Shown: positions 24,717 through 35,593, numbered from the stretch's first letter. The stretch is 64,000 nt of DNA from Hymenobacter piscis (GCF_018760735.1 NZ_JAHHZN010000006.1:186001-250000), one strand, 5' to 3'. Program-made: numbers and translations. Notes: generated by a model from the letters alone, not told the origin.

Positions 24717-27700
24717 TTACTCCGACAGGCTGTAACGGAGCTGAATGCCGCCTTCGGTGGCCGTGTTGCGGAAACCGTTCACCCGGGGCGCCGTGATGTT
24801 CTGGGTAAAGAAGAACTGCAGGTTCAGACGCTGGTTGAGCACGTAATCGATGGTGGGCCGCAGCTGAATCTGGCGGGTGCCGTTGGTGACGGTACCCGCA
24901 GCCCGGCCGACAGAAGCAGGATTGGTGGCCGTGGCCTCGCTGGGGTCCACCACGTCCAGAATGGCCCGCTGCACGGCGTAGTTGTCGCTGATGCTCAGGT
25001 CGAGGCGGGCGTTGAGCTCGTTGCGCAGGATGCGCTGCTCGCCCCCGATACGGAAGGGCAGCTTGAGCCGGTTGGTGGCAAACCCCACGCCAATCACCAT
25101 ATCGGTGCGGCGCAGCTCCGTTACCTGGGCGTTGGAAGTGTTCAGGCCCAGGGTACGGTCGATGCGGTACTCCAGGTTGCCGGTGAGGCGGCCGGTGGTC
25201 TGGAACCGGGCCCCGATCAGCGGGGCCAGCCGCTCGGCAATGGATACCTGCCCGACGAGATAGTAGGGAATCACGAACTGGGTAGACTGGTTGACGCGGT
25301 CGGGCAGGCCGGCGGGCTCGTTCGGGTATTCCACCGACGTGGTGTAGCCCGCAATGTTATAGCTGGAGGAATACACGTGGTTGAGCGTGAACGAGCGGAA
25401 GTAGCGCTGCACGAAAGGCAGCTGCGACAGGCCGTTGTAGGCGATATTCCAGTTGGGCAGCGGAATCTTGATGCGCGGCTGGAAACCTTCGGCCGTGTAG
25501 CTGTCTGAGGAGCGACCCTGGTAGGCGTCGCGGAAGGCCTGGAGCAGCACGTCCTGGGAGTTGTAGCCGTAGTTGCCGCCGGTGCCGCGGGCATCCTGGG
25601 CCGTCTGCAGCCGGGCCTGCACCGCCTGGCGGTTATCCACAAAGCGGTTGAAGGCCTTCGACGTTACGCCCTCGCTGCTCAAATCCCCGAACAGCGTCTG
25701 GATGGAGACGAAGGAGACGGTGAACGTGCCGGTACCCAGGTTGTTGCTGGCAGTGGGGATGTTGCTGATGGGCTCGAAGGTGGTTTCGTCTACCACCGTG
25801 CGGTAGAACACGGCCCGGTTGCGCACCGCGTTCTTGCGGGCATCGAGCTGAACGGTGAAGTCGCGGATGGGCTCCAGGGTGGTGCGCAGGGTCAGGGCTT
25901 CGGTTTCGAGGGAGCTGAGCGGGGTGTTCAGGTACTGGCTGCTGTTGGTGTACCAGTCGTTGCCGTACGCTCGGTTGAAGAGGTTGTCGAGGCCCGGCTG
26001 CTGACCCAGGATAAAGGGCAGGCCCGGGGCCTCAAACCCGTCGTTGAATCCAAAGAAGCGGGTGTTGGGCAGGTAACCCGGCAGCAGCGTGCCGGCCGAG
26101 TTGGTGTAGGTGAAGTTGAGGGAACGGGCCGTCATCAACGAGCGCAGAATGGCCTTGAGCACCCGCAGCTCCGGGCCCTTTGCCGAGTCGGCGGGGGCCG
26201 CGTCGGTTACGCCCACCTGGCCGGGCTTGGCCGTTTTGGGGTCGAGTTTGGCGCGGGGCTGGGGCGGCGGGGCGTTGTTGATGATGTTGAGGAAGCGCAC
26301 CTTGTTGTAGAGCTTCACCAGGTCAATCTTGCCGTTGGCACTGCGCTCCTGGTTGTTCTGAATGGTATTGCCCAGCTGCAACGGCACGGTGGTGGTATCG
26401 GTGAGGTCGGCCGGGTTGCGGGGCGCGCGCAGGGCCGTGGAAGCGGCCTGCCAGGTGTAGTTGCCCGCGTAGCGCACGTCGGCCGAGAGCCAGTCGGTGA
26501 GCGGGAACTTATCCAGGGGTAGGCGGTAGGTCAGGGCCACCGTCTGGTTGAAGTTAGTGGTGCGCCCGCCCCGGCGGAAGAGGTTGTCGCGCAGCTGCTG
26601 GCGGTTGCGCTGGGCCTCGTCGGAGTCGCCGATGCTGCGGCCCACGCCCTCGTCTACCACGGCGCGGTTGGTGGCCGTGTAGTCCAGGGCCAGGGCCTTG
26701 GTCAGGTCCCAGCGCAGGTCGTAGATGCGGTTAAAGAAGAACGACTTCTGGAACACGCCCGGAATGCCGTCCGTAACGGGCACCTGGCCGGGCTCCAGGG
26801 TGCGCTGCAGAAACCGCTCGTTGTAGCGGCGGTCCAGGTCGGCGCGGAAGGAGAAGCGCGAGGGCAGAGGCGTGAAGTTGACTTCCTTGAACAGGGCCAG
26901 GTAGGGCGAGTCGAAGGCCTTCACCTGGGCCAGGGGCGTGTAGTTTTTGGGCGTGGCCTGGTACACGTAAGCCAGGGCCCCGGTGTAGGTGCGCGTGTAG
27001 TCGCGGTCGGTGCGGATGTCGGTGTGCAGGCGCTCGGTGAGCGAGTAGCTCAAAGCGAAGTTCTCGATGTCGTAGGGCCGGATTTTGCGCTCGGGGTTGG
27101 TGCGCTCCTTGCGCACGTTGAGCAGGGAAACGCTGCGCTGGCTGGTCTGGTCCACCACTTCCTTGCGGTAGGCGGCCTGCTCCTGCTCCGTATCAAACTT
27201 CTTCAGACTCTGGGTGAGCTTGGTGTCGGGGTCGAGGGGGTCGTACTTGGGGGCCCGGGTTTCGATGCCCGCCTGCAGCAGCACCGGCACGCGCAGGCCC
27301 AGCTTCTCGGGGAAGAACTTCTCGGCCGCCACGGTGGCATTGATGTCGCCGCGGGCGATGTTGTCGGTGGAGCGTTGCTGGGGTTTGTCCTGGAGGCCCC
27401 CGAAGCCGGTGGTCAGGTAGCTGCCGGTGGCCGTGATGTTGGCCACGTCGGCCAGCTTGGTGTTGAAGCGGGCGGTAGCAGCCCAGCCGCTTTCGTTGTC
27501 GAAATCCAGCACCCGCAGCTCGTTGGCCCAGAGCGTGAGCGACTTGTTGGCCCCGTCGTCCTTGGGGTTCAGGATGCCAATCATGGCGCCCTGCACCGAC
27601 GACAGATCGGGGTTGCCCACGATGGTGATGGAGGAGCCGTCGGGGAAGGTCTGCACGAAGGGCCGGGTGTAGTCGATGCCCGAGGTGGCCTGGGCGTTGC

Positions 27701-30700
27701 GGGCCGCCTTGGCATCAATGAAGCGCTGCAGCGGCAGATCAACGCGGTTTTCCAGGGGCCACACCTCCTCCACCGACCTCTGGCCGGGCTTGGTGATGGT
27801 CAGGGGCAGGGCGTATTCGTAGTAGTTCTGGATGTAGTCGGTGCCGATGCGCACGAAGGCCCGCACGCCCCCGCGCTGGTTGCCGTCGGGAATGCCGCGC
27901 TCCTGGGTTTCGGCGTGCAGGAACAGGCGCAGCCGCTTGTAGCGGAGCATGTTCAGGCTCAGGTTCTTGTACGCCGCCTTCGAGAAACCGTCGCGCAGGC
28001 CGCCCACCACCAGGCGCAGGCTCTGCTCGTTCTGCTGGCGGTTGACGGTGCTCGAGCCATACTCCCGGTCGCGGCGGATGTTGGGGGGCAGCACGTAGGG
28101 GATGGTGCTGGTGCCGGCCACGCTGGCCAGGCCGTTTTCCTCCAGGCCCACCGTCGAGATGTTGAACTCGTCGGCGTCGGTGTCGGGGTTGACGATGGTG
28201 CCGGGCTCGGCAATCTTGTTGAGGTAGCGCCGCCACTGGTTGGCCACAAACTGGGGCTGCACCATGCGCAGCACCACCGGCTGCTGCCAGCCCGTGAGGT
28301 ACATGCGCAGGAAGCGGATGGACTTGAAGCCGAAATCCTGGCCGGCGGGCACGCCCACCACGCCCGTGGGGGAGCGCACCGGAATCCGGAACTGGTACCA
28401 GGTCACCTGGTCCTTGTCGCTGTCGGTGATGGTGGCCGTGACTTTGTCCACGATGAAGTTCTGGCCCACTTCCAGCGTGCCGGGGCGCAGGCGCATGCGG
28501 TACTCGTAGTAACGCTCGGCGTCGGAAAGCACGTTGTCGCGGTTCAGGTCCTCCTTGTCGGGGAAGGCCGTGGAGCTGAGCTGGCTGCCCTCGGGCGAGT
28601 TGCCCTCCATGCCGTTGAAGTCCTTGTAGCGGGCCAGAATCTTGGCATCCGCCTGGTCGTAGCTCGCGTCGAGGTGGTGGCGGAAGTTGTCGGCGGCCGG
28701 GTCGGGCACGGCCTGGTAGCCGGTAAACCGGGCCTGCTCGTCGGTATCGTTGATGCCGTCGAGGCCCACGTCCTGACGGGCGCGGGCCCCGGGGGCGGCG
28801 CTGAAGGCGTCGGTCAGGAAGGGGCGGCGCGAGGCCAGGCCCCAGGCCGTGGGAGTCGTTTCGAGCGGTACATCGGCCGGATCGGGCGGAATGCCGTTTT
28901 CGAACTCGTACTGGTTGTTGTCTTCCAGCACATCCTCCGATACCGAGCCCAGGTTGATGTACAGGTCGCCGCCGGTATTGTTGTTGGCGGCGTGGCCGTC
29001 GTTGTCAATCACCCGGCCGTTGTCGGTGGTAATGAAGGGGTCCAGGAGCCAGAACTCGAGGTACTCCACGTTGGCGTTGTCGAAATCAGTATCGAAGGTG
29101 ATTTCGCGGGAAATAGCCGCCTGCCGGGTGGCGTTGGCGGCGGCGGTGGTTTCGGCAAAGAAGGTGGGCCGGGCCGGGTCGAAATCGGGGGTGTAGTTGT
29201 ACTGGCCGCGCTGGTCGGGGAAGTAGGCCAGGTCGAAGGTCGTCTCGAAGGAGTTGCCGGTGGTGCCCACGTCGCGGTTGGGGAACACCTCCGTGCGCCG
29301 GATGCCGCGCACGTAGTGGTTCTTCAGGTCGCCGGTCCCGATGTTGCCGGGCTTGCTCGGGCCGTTGCTGTAGTACGTCTGGTCGACGGTGTACCAGGCC
29401 AGCTTGGCGCGGTTGTAGGCCACGCCCAGGCCGGTGGCCGTGCCCCGCAGGGGCAGGGGCGTAGCCCCCAGCCGCCACGTTACGGCCGAGTTGATGCCGC
29501 CCAGCGTGTAGGGCGTGCGGGCATTCTCGAAGTCGTCGAGGTAGGAAACGCCGTTTTCGCCCCCGCTGTCGCCGCTGCCCAGCTTGCTCTGGGCTGGCAG
29601 CAGCTGCGCAAACTCGCCGCTGAACGATACGGTCGAAATCTCCTTGGTCGAAATGAAGGGCAGCGCGTCGAGGTACTTGGTCAGGGCCCGCGACTCGCGG
29701 CGCACGTTGACGTCGAAGCCGTAGATGGTGTTGTTGTTGGGCTCGTCGCCGATGTTGACGCGGTTGATGCCCGGGGCCTGGTTCTCGCGCAGGTGCAGTA
29801 CCGTGGCCCCGAAGTTCATGTCGGGCGACACCCGGTAATCGAAGCGGGCACCCAGCAGCCGGCGGGGCTGCACCTGCACCAGGGCGTTCTTCTCGAACTC
29901 CACCCGCAGCTCGTTGGCCGAGTTGAGGTAGGCCGGGTTCAGGATTTTCACGATGGCCTGGTCGTAGAATACCTGGTAGTCCACGCCTTCCTGGAGCAGG
30001 GTGCTGCCGGCGCGCACCCGCACCGAGCCCTCGGCAATACCGATGCCGGGCAGGTTGATTTCGCTGGTGCTGGTGGCCTGGAACCGGCCGCGCAGGTAGA
30101 ACTTGTCCTTTTCCTGGCGCTGCTGGGCGTCGCTCTGCACCTGGTTGTAGAGCTCCCGGTACACGTACTTGTCGAGCAGCTCGGGCTCGGCCAGGCTGTC
30201 GAAGCGGGCGGCCAGGTAGCTGCCGAAGGGCTCCACCTCGGGGAAGATGATTTTGCCCAGCTCGGTATCCACCGTGATACCCGGGAAAAAGTCGAAGTTG
30301 CCGTCGGGGTTCCGGTCGTTGTTGGGGTTGACGTTGTCGAGGTTGAAAACTTCGATCAGGGGCCGGTTGGCAATCTGCTGGCCTTCCTTGAGCGAAATCA
30401 GGTCAACGCCCGTGATGTCGTCCTTGTAAATGAGCTGAAGCTGGAAGTTGTCGCGGTTGAGCTGGTTGGCATTCAGGGGATAGATGTTCTTCATCATCAG
30501 ATCCCAGGTGGGCAGGTTGCCGGTGAGCAGGGCCGGGTTGTTGGTGGCCGGGTTGGGATTGAACCGGGGCAGGTTCACGCTGGGGTCGTTGAAATCGACC
30601 AGGCCCACGCCGGGGTTGGTGGCCTTGAGCATCTTCAGGAAGATGACCTGGTTGGGACCCACCTGGGCGTAGTCGCTCTGCACCTCGCCCACGGTGTAGG

Positions 30701-32219
30701 TCTTGCCGTTGAAGATGTACTGGTACGACACGCCCAGCACCTGCTCGGGCAGCAGCTGGGTATTAAGCGAGAGGTAGCCCAGCTGGGGGTTGTAGGTGTA
30801 CTCGCGCGGGTCGAGCTTGCGGGCCCGCACGTGCTCGAAATCCTTGTTCTTCTCCAGGTCCAGCGTGCCGGCCAGGGCGTTGTCAATCACCAGCTCGTCG
30901 CGGAAGTTGCCCAGGTTGCGGATCTGGGTCAGCTCGGTGTTGGCCTGGTTATCGGCCAGGGCATTGGGGCCGGCGGCGGTCAGAAACTGCTGGCGGTACA
31001 CGCGCCGGGGTTCGGCCAGGTCCATGAGCGTGACCACGTTGCGCAGGTTGTCGCTCTGGCGGTTGTCGTTGGTAATCCAGACTTCGAGGTAGGTGATGTT
31101 GACCCCGCTCTGGATGGTGGGCAGGTTGCGCAGGGAGGCATCGTACCGGTCGCGGAAGGCCTGGCTCAGGAAAAAGTGCCGGTCTTTCTCGTACTGGCTG
31201 GCCTTGATTTCGAAGGGCCGGCTCTGGCCCCCGTTCTGGATGCGCACCTCGTCGGCCTGGCCCCGCAGGGTACTGGCAATGGTGGTCACGCCCAGGCGCC
31301 CGAACTGGAACTGGGCCTTCACCCCGAACAGGTTCTGGGCCCCCGTGATGAGGGAGTTGTTGAGCGGCAGGCTCACGTTGCCCAGCTCTACTTTGCGGAT
31401 GATGTCGGTATCGAAGCCCGTGTAGTCTAGCTTCATGTTGTTCTCGAAGTCGAAGGCCGCGCGGGTGTCGTAGTTGAACGTGAGGCGCAGCTTTTCCCCA
31501 ATCTGACCGCTCAGGTTGAGGTTCATGTTCTGGTCGAACTGGAAGTCGGCCACCTTCTGCTGGCGCAGCGTGAGGGTGGGGTTTTCATTACGGTTGCCGC
31601 GGTAGCCCAGGCGCAGCGTCACGGCGCCCTGGGGCCGGATATCCACGTAGCTGCCCCCGAAAATGCGGTCGGCCATGGGGCCGAGGTAGATTTTGGGAAT
31701 CAGGCGGCGGTTGCTGGCCTGGTTCTGGTCGCCGGCCACGCCGCCGTTGGACCGCTCCCGGAAGTAGTCGCGCACGGCCTTGCGCTGCTGCCAGCGGGCG
31801 TATTCCTCGAATGTCATGCGGCTCGGGTCGCGGAAGTCCAGCTCGGAGCCGATGCCTTCCCGGACGTCGAAGTTTTTCAGGCTGTCGTCGGCCTGCACCT
31901 CCAGCTGCACGTTGCTGGGCAAAGGCAGCACCAGCGGGGAGCGGCGGCGCTGGGTCGAGAACCGGGAGCCGCGGCGGTCCTCCGGGGCCACGCGGGGGCG
32001 GGTGCCGGGACGGTAGCGGGTGGTATCGGTGCGGGGCGTATCGGCGGCAAAACCCGGGGCCAAAGTCGGGCGTACACCCGTCGGCAGCCAGGCGGCCCAG
32101 AGCTGGCGCATGGCAAACGGCGCGGCCCCACCCGCCAGCGGCAGCGCCTGGGCCCACCAGGCCACCAACGATACCAGGGCCACCAGGGCGGTAGCAGAAA
32201 ACTTCTTACCGGTAGTCAA
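24717..32219 (-). CDS. sprA: T9SS outer membrane translocon SprA
   Basis: A 2,500-residue protein with an N-terminal signal segment (about 1-33), matching the giant SprA/Sov family, whose members are 2,300-2,500 residues. In Flavobacterium johnsoniae SprA forms a 36-strand beta-barrel that is the T9SS export channel, needed for gliding and exoenzyme secretion. Seen here: KIYLGPMADRIFGGSYVDIRPQG early on, RQQKVADFQFDQNMNLNLSGQIGEKL, many alternating amphipathic strands, and a C-terminal strand EGGIQLRYSLSE. It is preceded by ruvA and followed by gcvH, separated by fold-back repeats. A 1,468-codon open frame on the opposite strand is a codon-bias artefact. Confidence 0.97.
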   Translation of the reverse strand: MTTGKKFSATALVALVSLVAWWAQALPLAGGAAPFAMRQLWAAWLPTGVRPTLAPGFAADTPRTDTTRYRPGTRPRVAPEDRRGSRFSTQRRRSPLVLPLPSNVQLEVQADDSLKNFDVREGIGSELDFRDPSRMTFEEYARWQQRKAVRDYFRERSNGGVAGDQNQASNRRLIPKIYLGPMADRIFGGSYVDIRPQGAVTLRLGYRGNRNENPTLTLRQQKVADFQFDQNMNLNLSGQIGEKLRLTFNYDTRAAFDFENNMKLDYTGFDTDIIRKVELGNVSLPLNNSLITGAQNLFGVKAQFQFGRLGVTTIASTLRGQADEVRIQNGGQSRPFEIKASQYEKDRHFFLSQAFRDRYDASLRNLPTIQSGVNITYLEVWITNDNRQSDNLRNVVTLMDLAEPRRVYRQQFLTAAGPNALADNQANTELTQIRNLGNFRDELVIDNALAGTLDLEKNKDFEHVRARKLDPREYTYNPQLGYLSLNTQLLPEQVLGVSYQYIFNGKTYTVGEVQSDYAQVGPNQVIFLKMLKATNPGVGLVDFNDPSVNLPRFNPNPATNNPALLTGNLPTWDLMMKNIYPLNANQLNRDNFQLQLIYKDDITGVDLISLKEGQQIANRPLIEVFNLDNVNPNNDRNPDGNFDFFPGITVDTELGKIIFPEVEPFGSYLAARFDSLAEPELLDKYVYRELYNQVQSDAQQRQEKDKFYLRGRFQATSTSEINLPGIGIAEGSVRVRAGSTLLQEGVDYQVFYDQAIVKILNPAYLNSANELRVEFEKNALVQVQPRRLLGARFDYRVSPDMNFGATVLHLRENQAPGINRVNIGDEPNNNTIYGFDVNVRRESRALTKYLDALPFISTKEISTVSFSGEFAQLLPAQSKLGSGDSGGENGVSYLDDFENARTPYTLGGINSAVTWRLGATPLPLRGTATGLGVAYNRAKLAWYTVDQTYYSNGPSKPGNIGTGDLKNHYVRGIRRTEVFPNRDVGTTGNSFETTFDLAYFPDQRGQYNYTPDFDPARPTFFAETTAAANATRQAAISREITFDTDFDNANVEYLEFWLLDPFITTDNGRVIDNDGHAANNNTGGDLYINLGSVSEDVLEDNNQYEFENGIPPDPADVPLETTPTAWGLASRRPFLTDAFSAAPGARARQDVGLDGINDTDEQARFTGYQAVPDPAADNFRHHLDASYDQADAKILARYKDFNGMEGNSPEGSQLSSTAFPDKEDLNRDNVLSDAERYYEYRMRLRPGTLEVGQNFIVDKVTATITDSDKDQVTWYQFRIPVRSPTGVVGVPAGQDFGFKSIRFLRMYLTGWQQPVVLRMVQPQFVANQWRRYLNKIAEPGTIVNPDTDADEFNISTVGLEENGLASVAGTSTIPYVLPPNIRRDREYGSSTVNRQQNEQSLRLVVGGLRDGFSKAAYKNLSLNMLRYKRLRLFLHAETQERGIPDGNQRGGVRAFVRIGTDYIQNYYEYALPLTITKPGQRSVEEVWPLENRVDLPLQRFIDAKAARNAQATSGIDYTRPFVQTFPDGSSITIVGNPDLSSVQGAMIGILNPKDDGANKSLTLWANELRVLDFDNESGWAATARFNTKLADVANITATGSYLTTGFGGLQDKPQQRSTDNIARGDINATVAAEKFFPEKLGLRVPVLLQAGIETRAPKYDPLDPDTKLTQSLKKFDTEQEQAAYRKEVVDQTSQRSVSLLNVRKERTNPERKIRPYDIENFALSYSLTERLHTDIRTDRDYTRTYTGALAYVYQATPKNYTPLAQVKAFDSPYLALFKEVNFTPLPSRFSFRADLDRRYNERFLQRTLEPGQVPVTDGIPGVFQKSFFFNRIYDLRWDLTKALALDYTATNRAVVDEGVGRSIGDSDEAQRNRQQLRDNLFRRGGRTTNFNQTVALTYRLPLDKFPLTDWLSADVRYAGNYTWQAASTALRAPRNPADLTDTTTVPLQLGNTIQNNQERSANGKIDLVKLYNKVRFLNIINNAPPPQPRAKLDPKTAKPGQVGVTDAAPADSAKGPELRVLKAILRSLMTARSLNFTYTNSAGTLLPGYLPNTRFFGFNDGFEAPGLPFILGQQPGLDNLFNRAYGNDWYTNSSQYLNTPLSSLETEALTLRTTLEPIRDFTVQLDARKNAVRNRAVFYRTVVDETTFEPISNIPTASNNLGTGTFTVSFVSIQTLFGDLSSEGVTSKAFNRFVDNRQAVQARLQTAQDARGTGGNYGYNSQDVLLQAFRDAYQGRSSDSYTAEGFQPRIKIPLPNWNIAYNGLSQLPFVQRYFRSFTLNHVYSSSYNIAGYTTSVEYPNEPAGLPDRVNQSTQFVIPYYLVGQVSIAERLAPLIGARFQTTGRLTGNLEYRIDRTLGLNTSNAQVTELRRTDMVIGVGFATNRLKLPFRIGGEQRILRNELNARLDLSISDNYAVQRAILDVVDPSEATATNPASVGRAAGTVTNGTRQIQLRPTIDYVLNQRLNLQFFFTQNITAPRVNGFRNTATEGGIQLRYSLSE

Positions 32220-32243
32220 GCGTCAATATCGGTCGAAAGAGTA

Positions 32244-32338
32244 GTTGGTTTTTGGTGGGTGGTTGTTGGTTGTTGGCCTCTCCGGCACGATGCCTTCCAG
32301 CAGAGCCAACAACCAACAACCACCCACCATCAACCGAA
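32244..32338. repeat. Fold-back R6 (TTGGTTG/GGTGGGTGG words)
   Basis: Arms 32244-32277 and 32305-32338 (34 nt); the inner 24 bases pair perfectly and the outer 10 at six positions. It lies between the ruvA stop, 6 nt away, and the sprA start. Confidence 0.85.
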
Positions 32339-32343
32339 AAGGC

Positions 32344-32949
32344 CTAATTAGACTTAAGAGCGAATTTAATCAATTCCTCTACCGTCAGGTCGTTGCCGTG
32401 CTTGCGCTGAGCCTGGTCGAGCGACTTCTCGGCGGCGGCCCGGGCGAAGCCCAGCGTCACCAGGGCTGCTAACGCCTCCGCGCGGCTGGTATTGTGCGCC
32501 TTGGCCAGGGGCACGGTGTCGATGCCGGCCTTGGCCAGCAGCTCATCCTTGCGCAGCTTGTCCTTGAGCTCCAGAATCACGCGCTGGGCCGTTTTGGGTC
32601 CCACGCCCTTGATGCTCTGGATGGCGCGCACGTCCTCGCTCACAATGGCCTGGCGGATTTCGCCCACCGACATCGACGAGACCATCATAATGCCCGTGCC
32701 CGGCCCGATGCCCGACACCGAAATCAGCTGCAGGAACAGGGCCTTTTCGTTGGGGTCGAGGAAGCCGTAGAGCGTCTGCCCGTCTTCCTTGATGTGCTGG
32801 TAGGTGTAGAGCTTGATTTTTTCCTCCTCGGCGGGCAGCTTGGAATAGGTAGCCAGCGAAATCCGGATTTCGTAGCCGATGCCGTTTACATCCAGAATGG
32901 CCTGGGTGGGGTCTTTATGGGCGAGTTTGCCGTCAACGTAAGCAATCAT
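32344..32949 (-). CDS. ruvA: Holliday junction branch migration protein RuvA
   Basis: A 201-residue RuvA, which tetramerises on four-way junctions and loads the RuvB motor. N-terminal OB fold MIAYVDGKLAHKDPTQAILDVNGIGYEI, then tandem helix-hairpin-helix motifs (LISVSGIGPGTGIMMVS and IKGVGPKTAQRVILELKDKL), and a C-terminal RuvB-binding domain (EALAALVTLGFARAAAEKSL). Start is the family-typical MIAY. It is followed by sprA with repeat R6 between. ruvB and ruvC are not in the window. Confidence 0.97.
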   Translation of the reverse strand: MIAYVDGKLAHKDPTQAILDVNGIGYEIRISLATYSKLPAEEEKIKLYTYQHIKEDGQTLYGFLDPNEKALFLQLISVSGIGPGTGIMMVSSMSVGEIRQAIVSEDVRAIQSIKGVGPKTAQRVILELKDKLRKDELLAKAGIDTVPLAKAHNTSRAEALAALVTLGFARAAAEKSLDQAQRKHGNDLTVEELIKFALKSN

Positions 32950-33095
32950 GCGGGGTGGGTGGAGTAGGGAAAGAAGCGGTGGTAGCAGGCCAACGCCGCC
33001 GCCACAGGTTTTGTGCCAAGTTACACACTCCTTTTGACCCCGCATGAGGAAAGGGTGAAGCAGGCGGAGCGGTGCCGGAGCGCGGAAATAAAAAA

Positions 33096-33198
33096 CTGTC
33101 ATCCTGAGCGCAACGAAGGACCTTACCCCGTCACAACGACTTCGGATGAACGAATCGTTATGACGGGGTAAGGTCCTTCGCTGCGCTCAGGATGACAG
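33096..33198. repeat. Inverted-repeat element R7 (TGTCATCCTGAGCG family)
   Basis: Arms 33096-33133 and 33161-33198, 38 nt with a single mismatch, and partial pairing continuing into the 27-nt centre, so the whole 103-nt unit folds as one hairpin. The outer 29 nt match R3 at 7193 except near the middle (GCGCAACG against GCGGAGCG). It lies between maeB and ruvA. Confidence 0.9.
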
Positions 33199-33217
33199 GT
33201 CTTCGGCCAGGTGCTGC

Positions 33218-35494
33218 TTACAGCCCCTTTCCGCCGGGCTGCTGGGCATCGACTACCGCAATGGCGGCCATGTTCACGATTTCGCGGACCGAGGCACCGA
33301 GCTGCAGGATGTGCACCGGCTTGCGCATGCCCATCAGCACCGGCCCGATGGCCTCCGCGCCCCCGATTTCCTGGAGCACTTTGTAGGCGATGTTGCCGCT
33401 GATGACGTTCGGGAAAATCAGGGTGTTGGCCCCGCCCTTGGCCGCCAGCTCCGAGAAGGGATACTGCTCGCGCAGCAGCTCGGCGTTGAGGGCCGTGTTG
33501 GCCTGCATCTCGCCGTCCAGCACCAGGTCGGGGTAGCGCTGCTTGGCCAGTTCGGTGGCCCGGCGGGCCTTGTCGGGCAACTCGCCGGGGTTGGAGCCGA
33601 AGTTGGAGTAGCTGATGACGGCCACCCGGGGCTCGGTGTCGAAGAACTTCACGGCGTTGGCCGTGAGGCCGATGATGCCTACCATTTCCTCGGCCGTGGG
33701 GTCGATGTTGACGGTGGTATCGGCGAAGAAGAACGGGCCCTTCTTGTGCTGAATGATGTACATGGAGGCCACCCGCTTGGTGCCCTCGGCCACCCCAATC
33801 ACCTGCAACGACGGCATGATGGACTTGCCGTAGTCCTTGCTCAGACCCGTGATAAAGGCGTCGGCTTCGCCCGTTTCCAGCATCATGGAGCCGAAGTAGT
33901 TCCGTTCGCGCAACAGGCGGCGGCCTTCGTAGAGCGTGATGCCCCGGCGCTGCCGCTTCTGGTAGAACAGCTCGGCGTACTCCTCGCGCTTGGCTTCCTC
34001 CCGGATGATGTCGATAATCTCGCAGCCTTCCAGGTCCAGGGACGTTTCGGCGGCAATGCGCTCAATCTTGTTGCGGTTGCCCAGCAGAATGGGGAAGGCA
34101 ATGCCTTCCTCGCGCAGAATCTGGGCCGCCTTGAGGGTTTTGTAGTTGTCGCCCTCGGCGAAGACTACGCGCTTGGGGTTGCTGCGGGCCGCCGACGTGA
34201 TGCGGTTCATCAGCTTCTGGTTCACGCCCAGGCGGGCCCGGATGTCGTCCTCGTAGCTGGCCCAGTCGGTAATCTGCACCCGGGCCACGCCGCTGTCCAT
34301 GGCCGCCTTGGCCACGGCGGGGCTCACGGTCGTAATCAGGCGCGGATCCAGGGGTTTGGGAATGAGGTAGGTGCGCCCGAAGGAGAGGGTGTTGTCACCG
34401 TAGGCCCGGTTTACCATCTCGGGCACGGCTTCTTTGGCCAAATCGGAGAGGGCGCGCACGGCGGCCAGCTTCATGGCCTCGTTGATTTCGGTGGCCCGTA
34501 CGTCGAGGGCGCCCCGGAAAATGTAGGGGAAGCCCAGCACGTTGTTCACTTGGTTGGGGTGGTCGGAGCGGCCGGTGGCCATGATGATGTCGGGCCGGGT
34601 GGCCATAGCCAATTCGTAGCCGATTTCCGGGTCGGGGTTGGCCAGGGCAAACACGATGGGGTTGGGGGCCATGTGCAGCAGCAGCTCGGGGGCCAACACG
34701 TTGCCGGCCGAGAGGCCCAGGAACACGTCGGCGCCCTGCAGGGCTTCGGCCAGGGTGCTGATGGGCCGCTCGGTAGCGAAGAACAGCTGCATGTCGGCCA
34801 GGTCGGTGCGCCGGGGCGTGATGAGGCCATCCTTGTCGAAGACCACCACGTTCTCGCGCTTCAGGCCCAGGGCCAGGTACAGGCGCAGGCAGGAAATGGC
34901 CGCCGCGCCGGCCCCGCTCACCACCAGCTGAATTTCCTCGATCTTCTTGCCCACCACTTCCAGCCCGTTCAGCAAAGCGGCCGACGAGATAATGGCCGTG
35001 CCGTGCTGGTCGTCGTGCATGAGCGGGATGTTCATTTGCTCGCGCAGGGCCGTCTCGATGCGGAAGCACTCGGGCGCCTTGATGTCCTCGAGGTTGATGC
35101 CCCCGAACGTGGGCTCCAGCGACTTCACGATGCGGATGAACTCGTCGGGGTCGGTGGCGTCGATTTCGATGTCGAAGCAGTCGATGCCCGCGAATTTCTT
35201 GAACAGCACGCCCTTGCCCTCCATCACCGGCTTGGAGGCATCGGGCCCGATGTTGCCCAGGCCCAGCACGGCCGTGCCGTTGCTGATGACGCCCACCAGG
35301 TTGCCCTTGGCGGTGTACTTGTACACGGCGTCCTTGTCGGCGGCAATTTCCTTGCAGGGCTCGGCCACGCCCGGCGAGTAGGCCAGGGCCAGGTCGAGCT
35401 GGGTGCTGACGGGCTTGGTGGGCACCACTTCAATTTTGCCGGCGGGAGTGCGGGAGTGGTAATCTAGGGCGTCCTGTTTGTTTATCTTGAGCAT
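33218..35494 (-). CDS. maeB: NADP-dependent malic enzyme with phosphotransacetylase-like C-terminal domain
   Basis: A 758-residue MaeB-type enzyme. N-terminal malic domain (about 1-160, [40 protein letters not shown]) and NAD(P)-binding domain (about 160-410, [25 protein letters not shown]). The C-terminal ~330 residues are a phosphate acetyl/butyryltransferase-like domain ([21 protein letters not shown] to [18 protein letters not shown]), which in E. coli MaeB binds acetyl-CoA as a regulator and is not catalytic. It decarboxylates malate to pyruvate, making NADPH. It has a near-ideal promoter. Confidence 0.96.
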   Translation of the reverse strand: MLKINKQDALDYHSRTPAGKIEVVPTKPVSTQLDLALAYSPGVAEPCKEIAADKDAVYKYTAKGNLVGVISNGTAVLGLGNIGPDASKPVMEGKGVLFKKFAGIDCFDIEIDATDPDEFIRIVKSLEPTFGGINLEDIKAPECFRIETALREQMNIPLMHDDQHGTAIISSAALLNGLEVVGKKIEEIQLVVSGAGAAAISCLRLYLALGLKRENVVVFDKDGLITPRRTDLADMQLFFATERPISTLAEALQGADVFLGLSAGNVLAPELLLHMAPNPIVFALANPDPEIGYELAMATRPDIIMATGRSDHPNQVNNVLGFPYIFRGALDVRATEINEAMKLAAVRALSDLAKEAVPEMVNRAYGDNTLSFGRTYLIPKPLDPRLITTVSPAVAKAAMDSGVARVQITDWASYEDDIRARLGVNQKLMNRITSAARSNPKRVVFAEGDNYKTLKAAQILREEGIAFPILLGNRNKIERIAAETSLDLEGCEIIDIIREEAKREEYAELFYQKRQRRGITLYEGRRLLRERNYFGSMMLETGEADAFITGLSKDYGKSIMPSLQVIGVAEGTKRVASMYIIQHKKGPFFFADTTVNIDPTAEEMVGIIGLTANAVKFFDTEPRVAVISYSNFGSNPGELPDKARRATELAKQRYPDLVLDGEMQANTALNAELLREQYPFSELAAKGGANTLIFPNVISGNIAYKVLQEIGGAEAIGPVLMGMRKPVHILQLGASVREIVNMAAIAVVDAQQPGGKGL

Positions 35495-35563
35495 GGCAGG
35501 GGCAGGGGGTGGGCTTGCGGGGAAAAGGGCAAGGGAGCAAGATGGGGCAAAATCAGCCCGCGT

Positions 35564-35593
35564 CAAAGGTACACCCCCCCGCCCGGATACAAA
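35564..35593 (-). promoter_or_regulatory. maeB promoter, TTTG-N18-TACCTTTG
   Basis: On the minus strand TTTG at 35590-35593, 18 nt, TACCTTTG at 35564-35571; 69 nt before the maeB ATG. The TTTG is the end of the T-run of the upstream terminator. Confidence 0.8.

Noticed and set aside
27024..31430. A 1,468-codon open frame on the plus strand opposite sprA
   Set aside because: It is an antisense shadow of a high-GC gene: composition is Gly/Val/His/Gln-rich without any domain. Similar long antisense frames lie opposite the TonB receptor (18038-20239), maeB (33311-35467) and infB (53267-55519).
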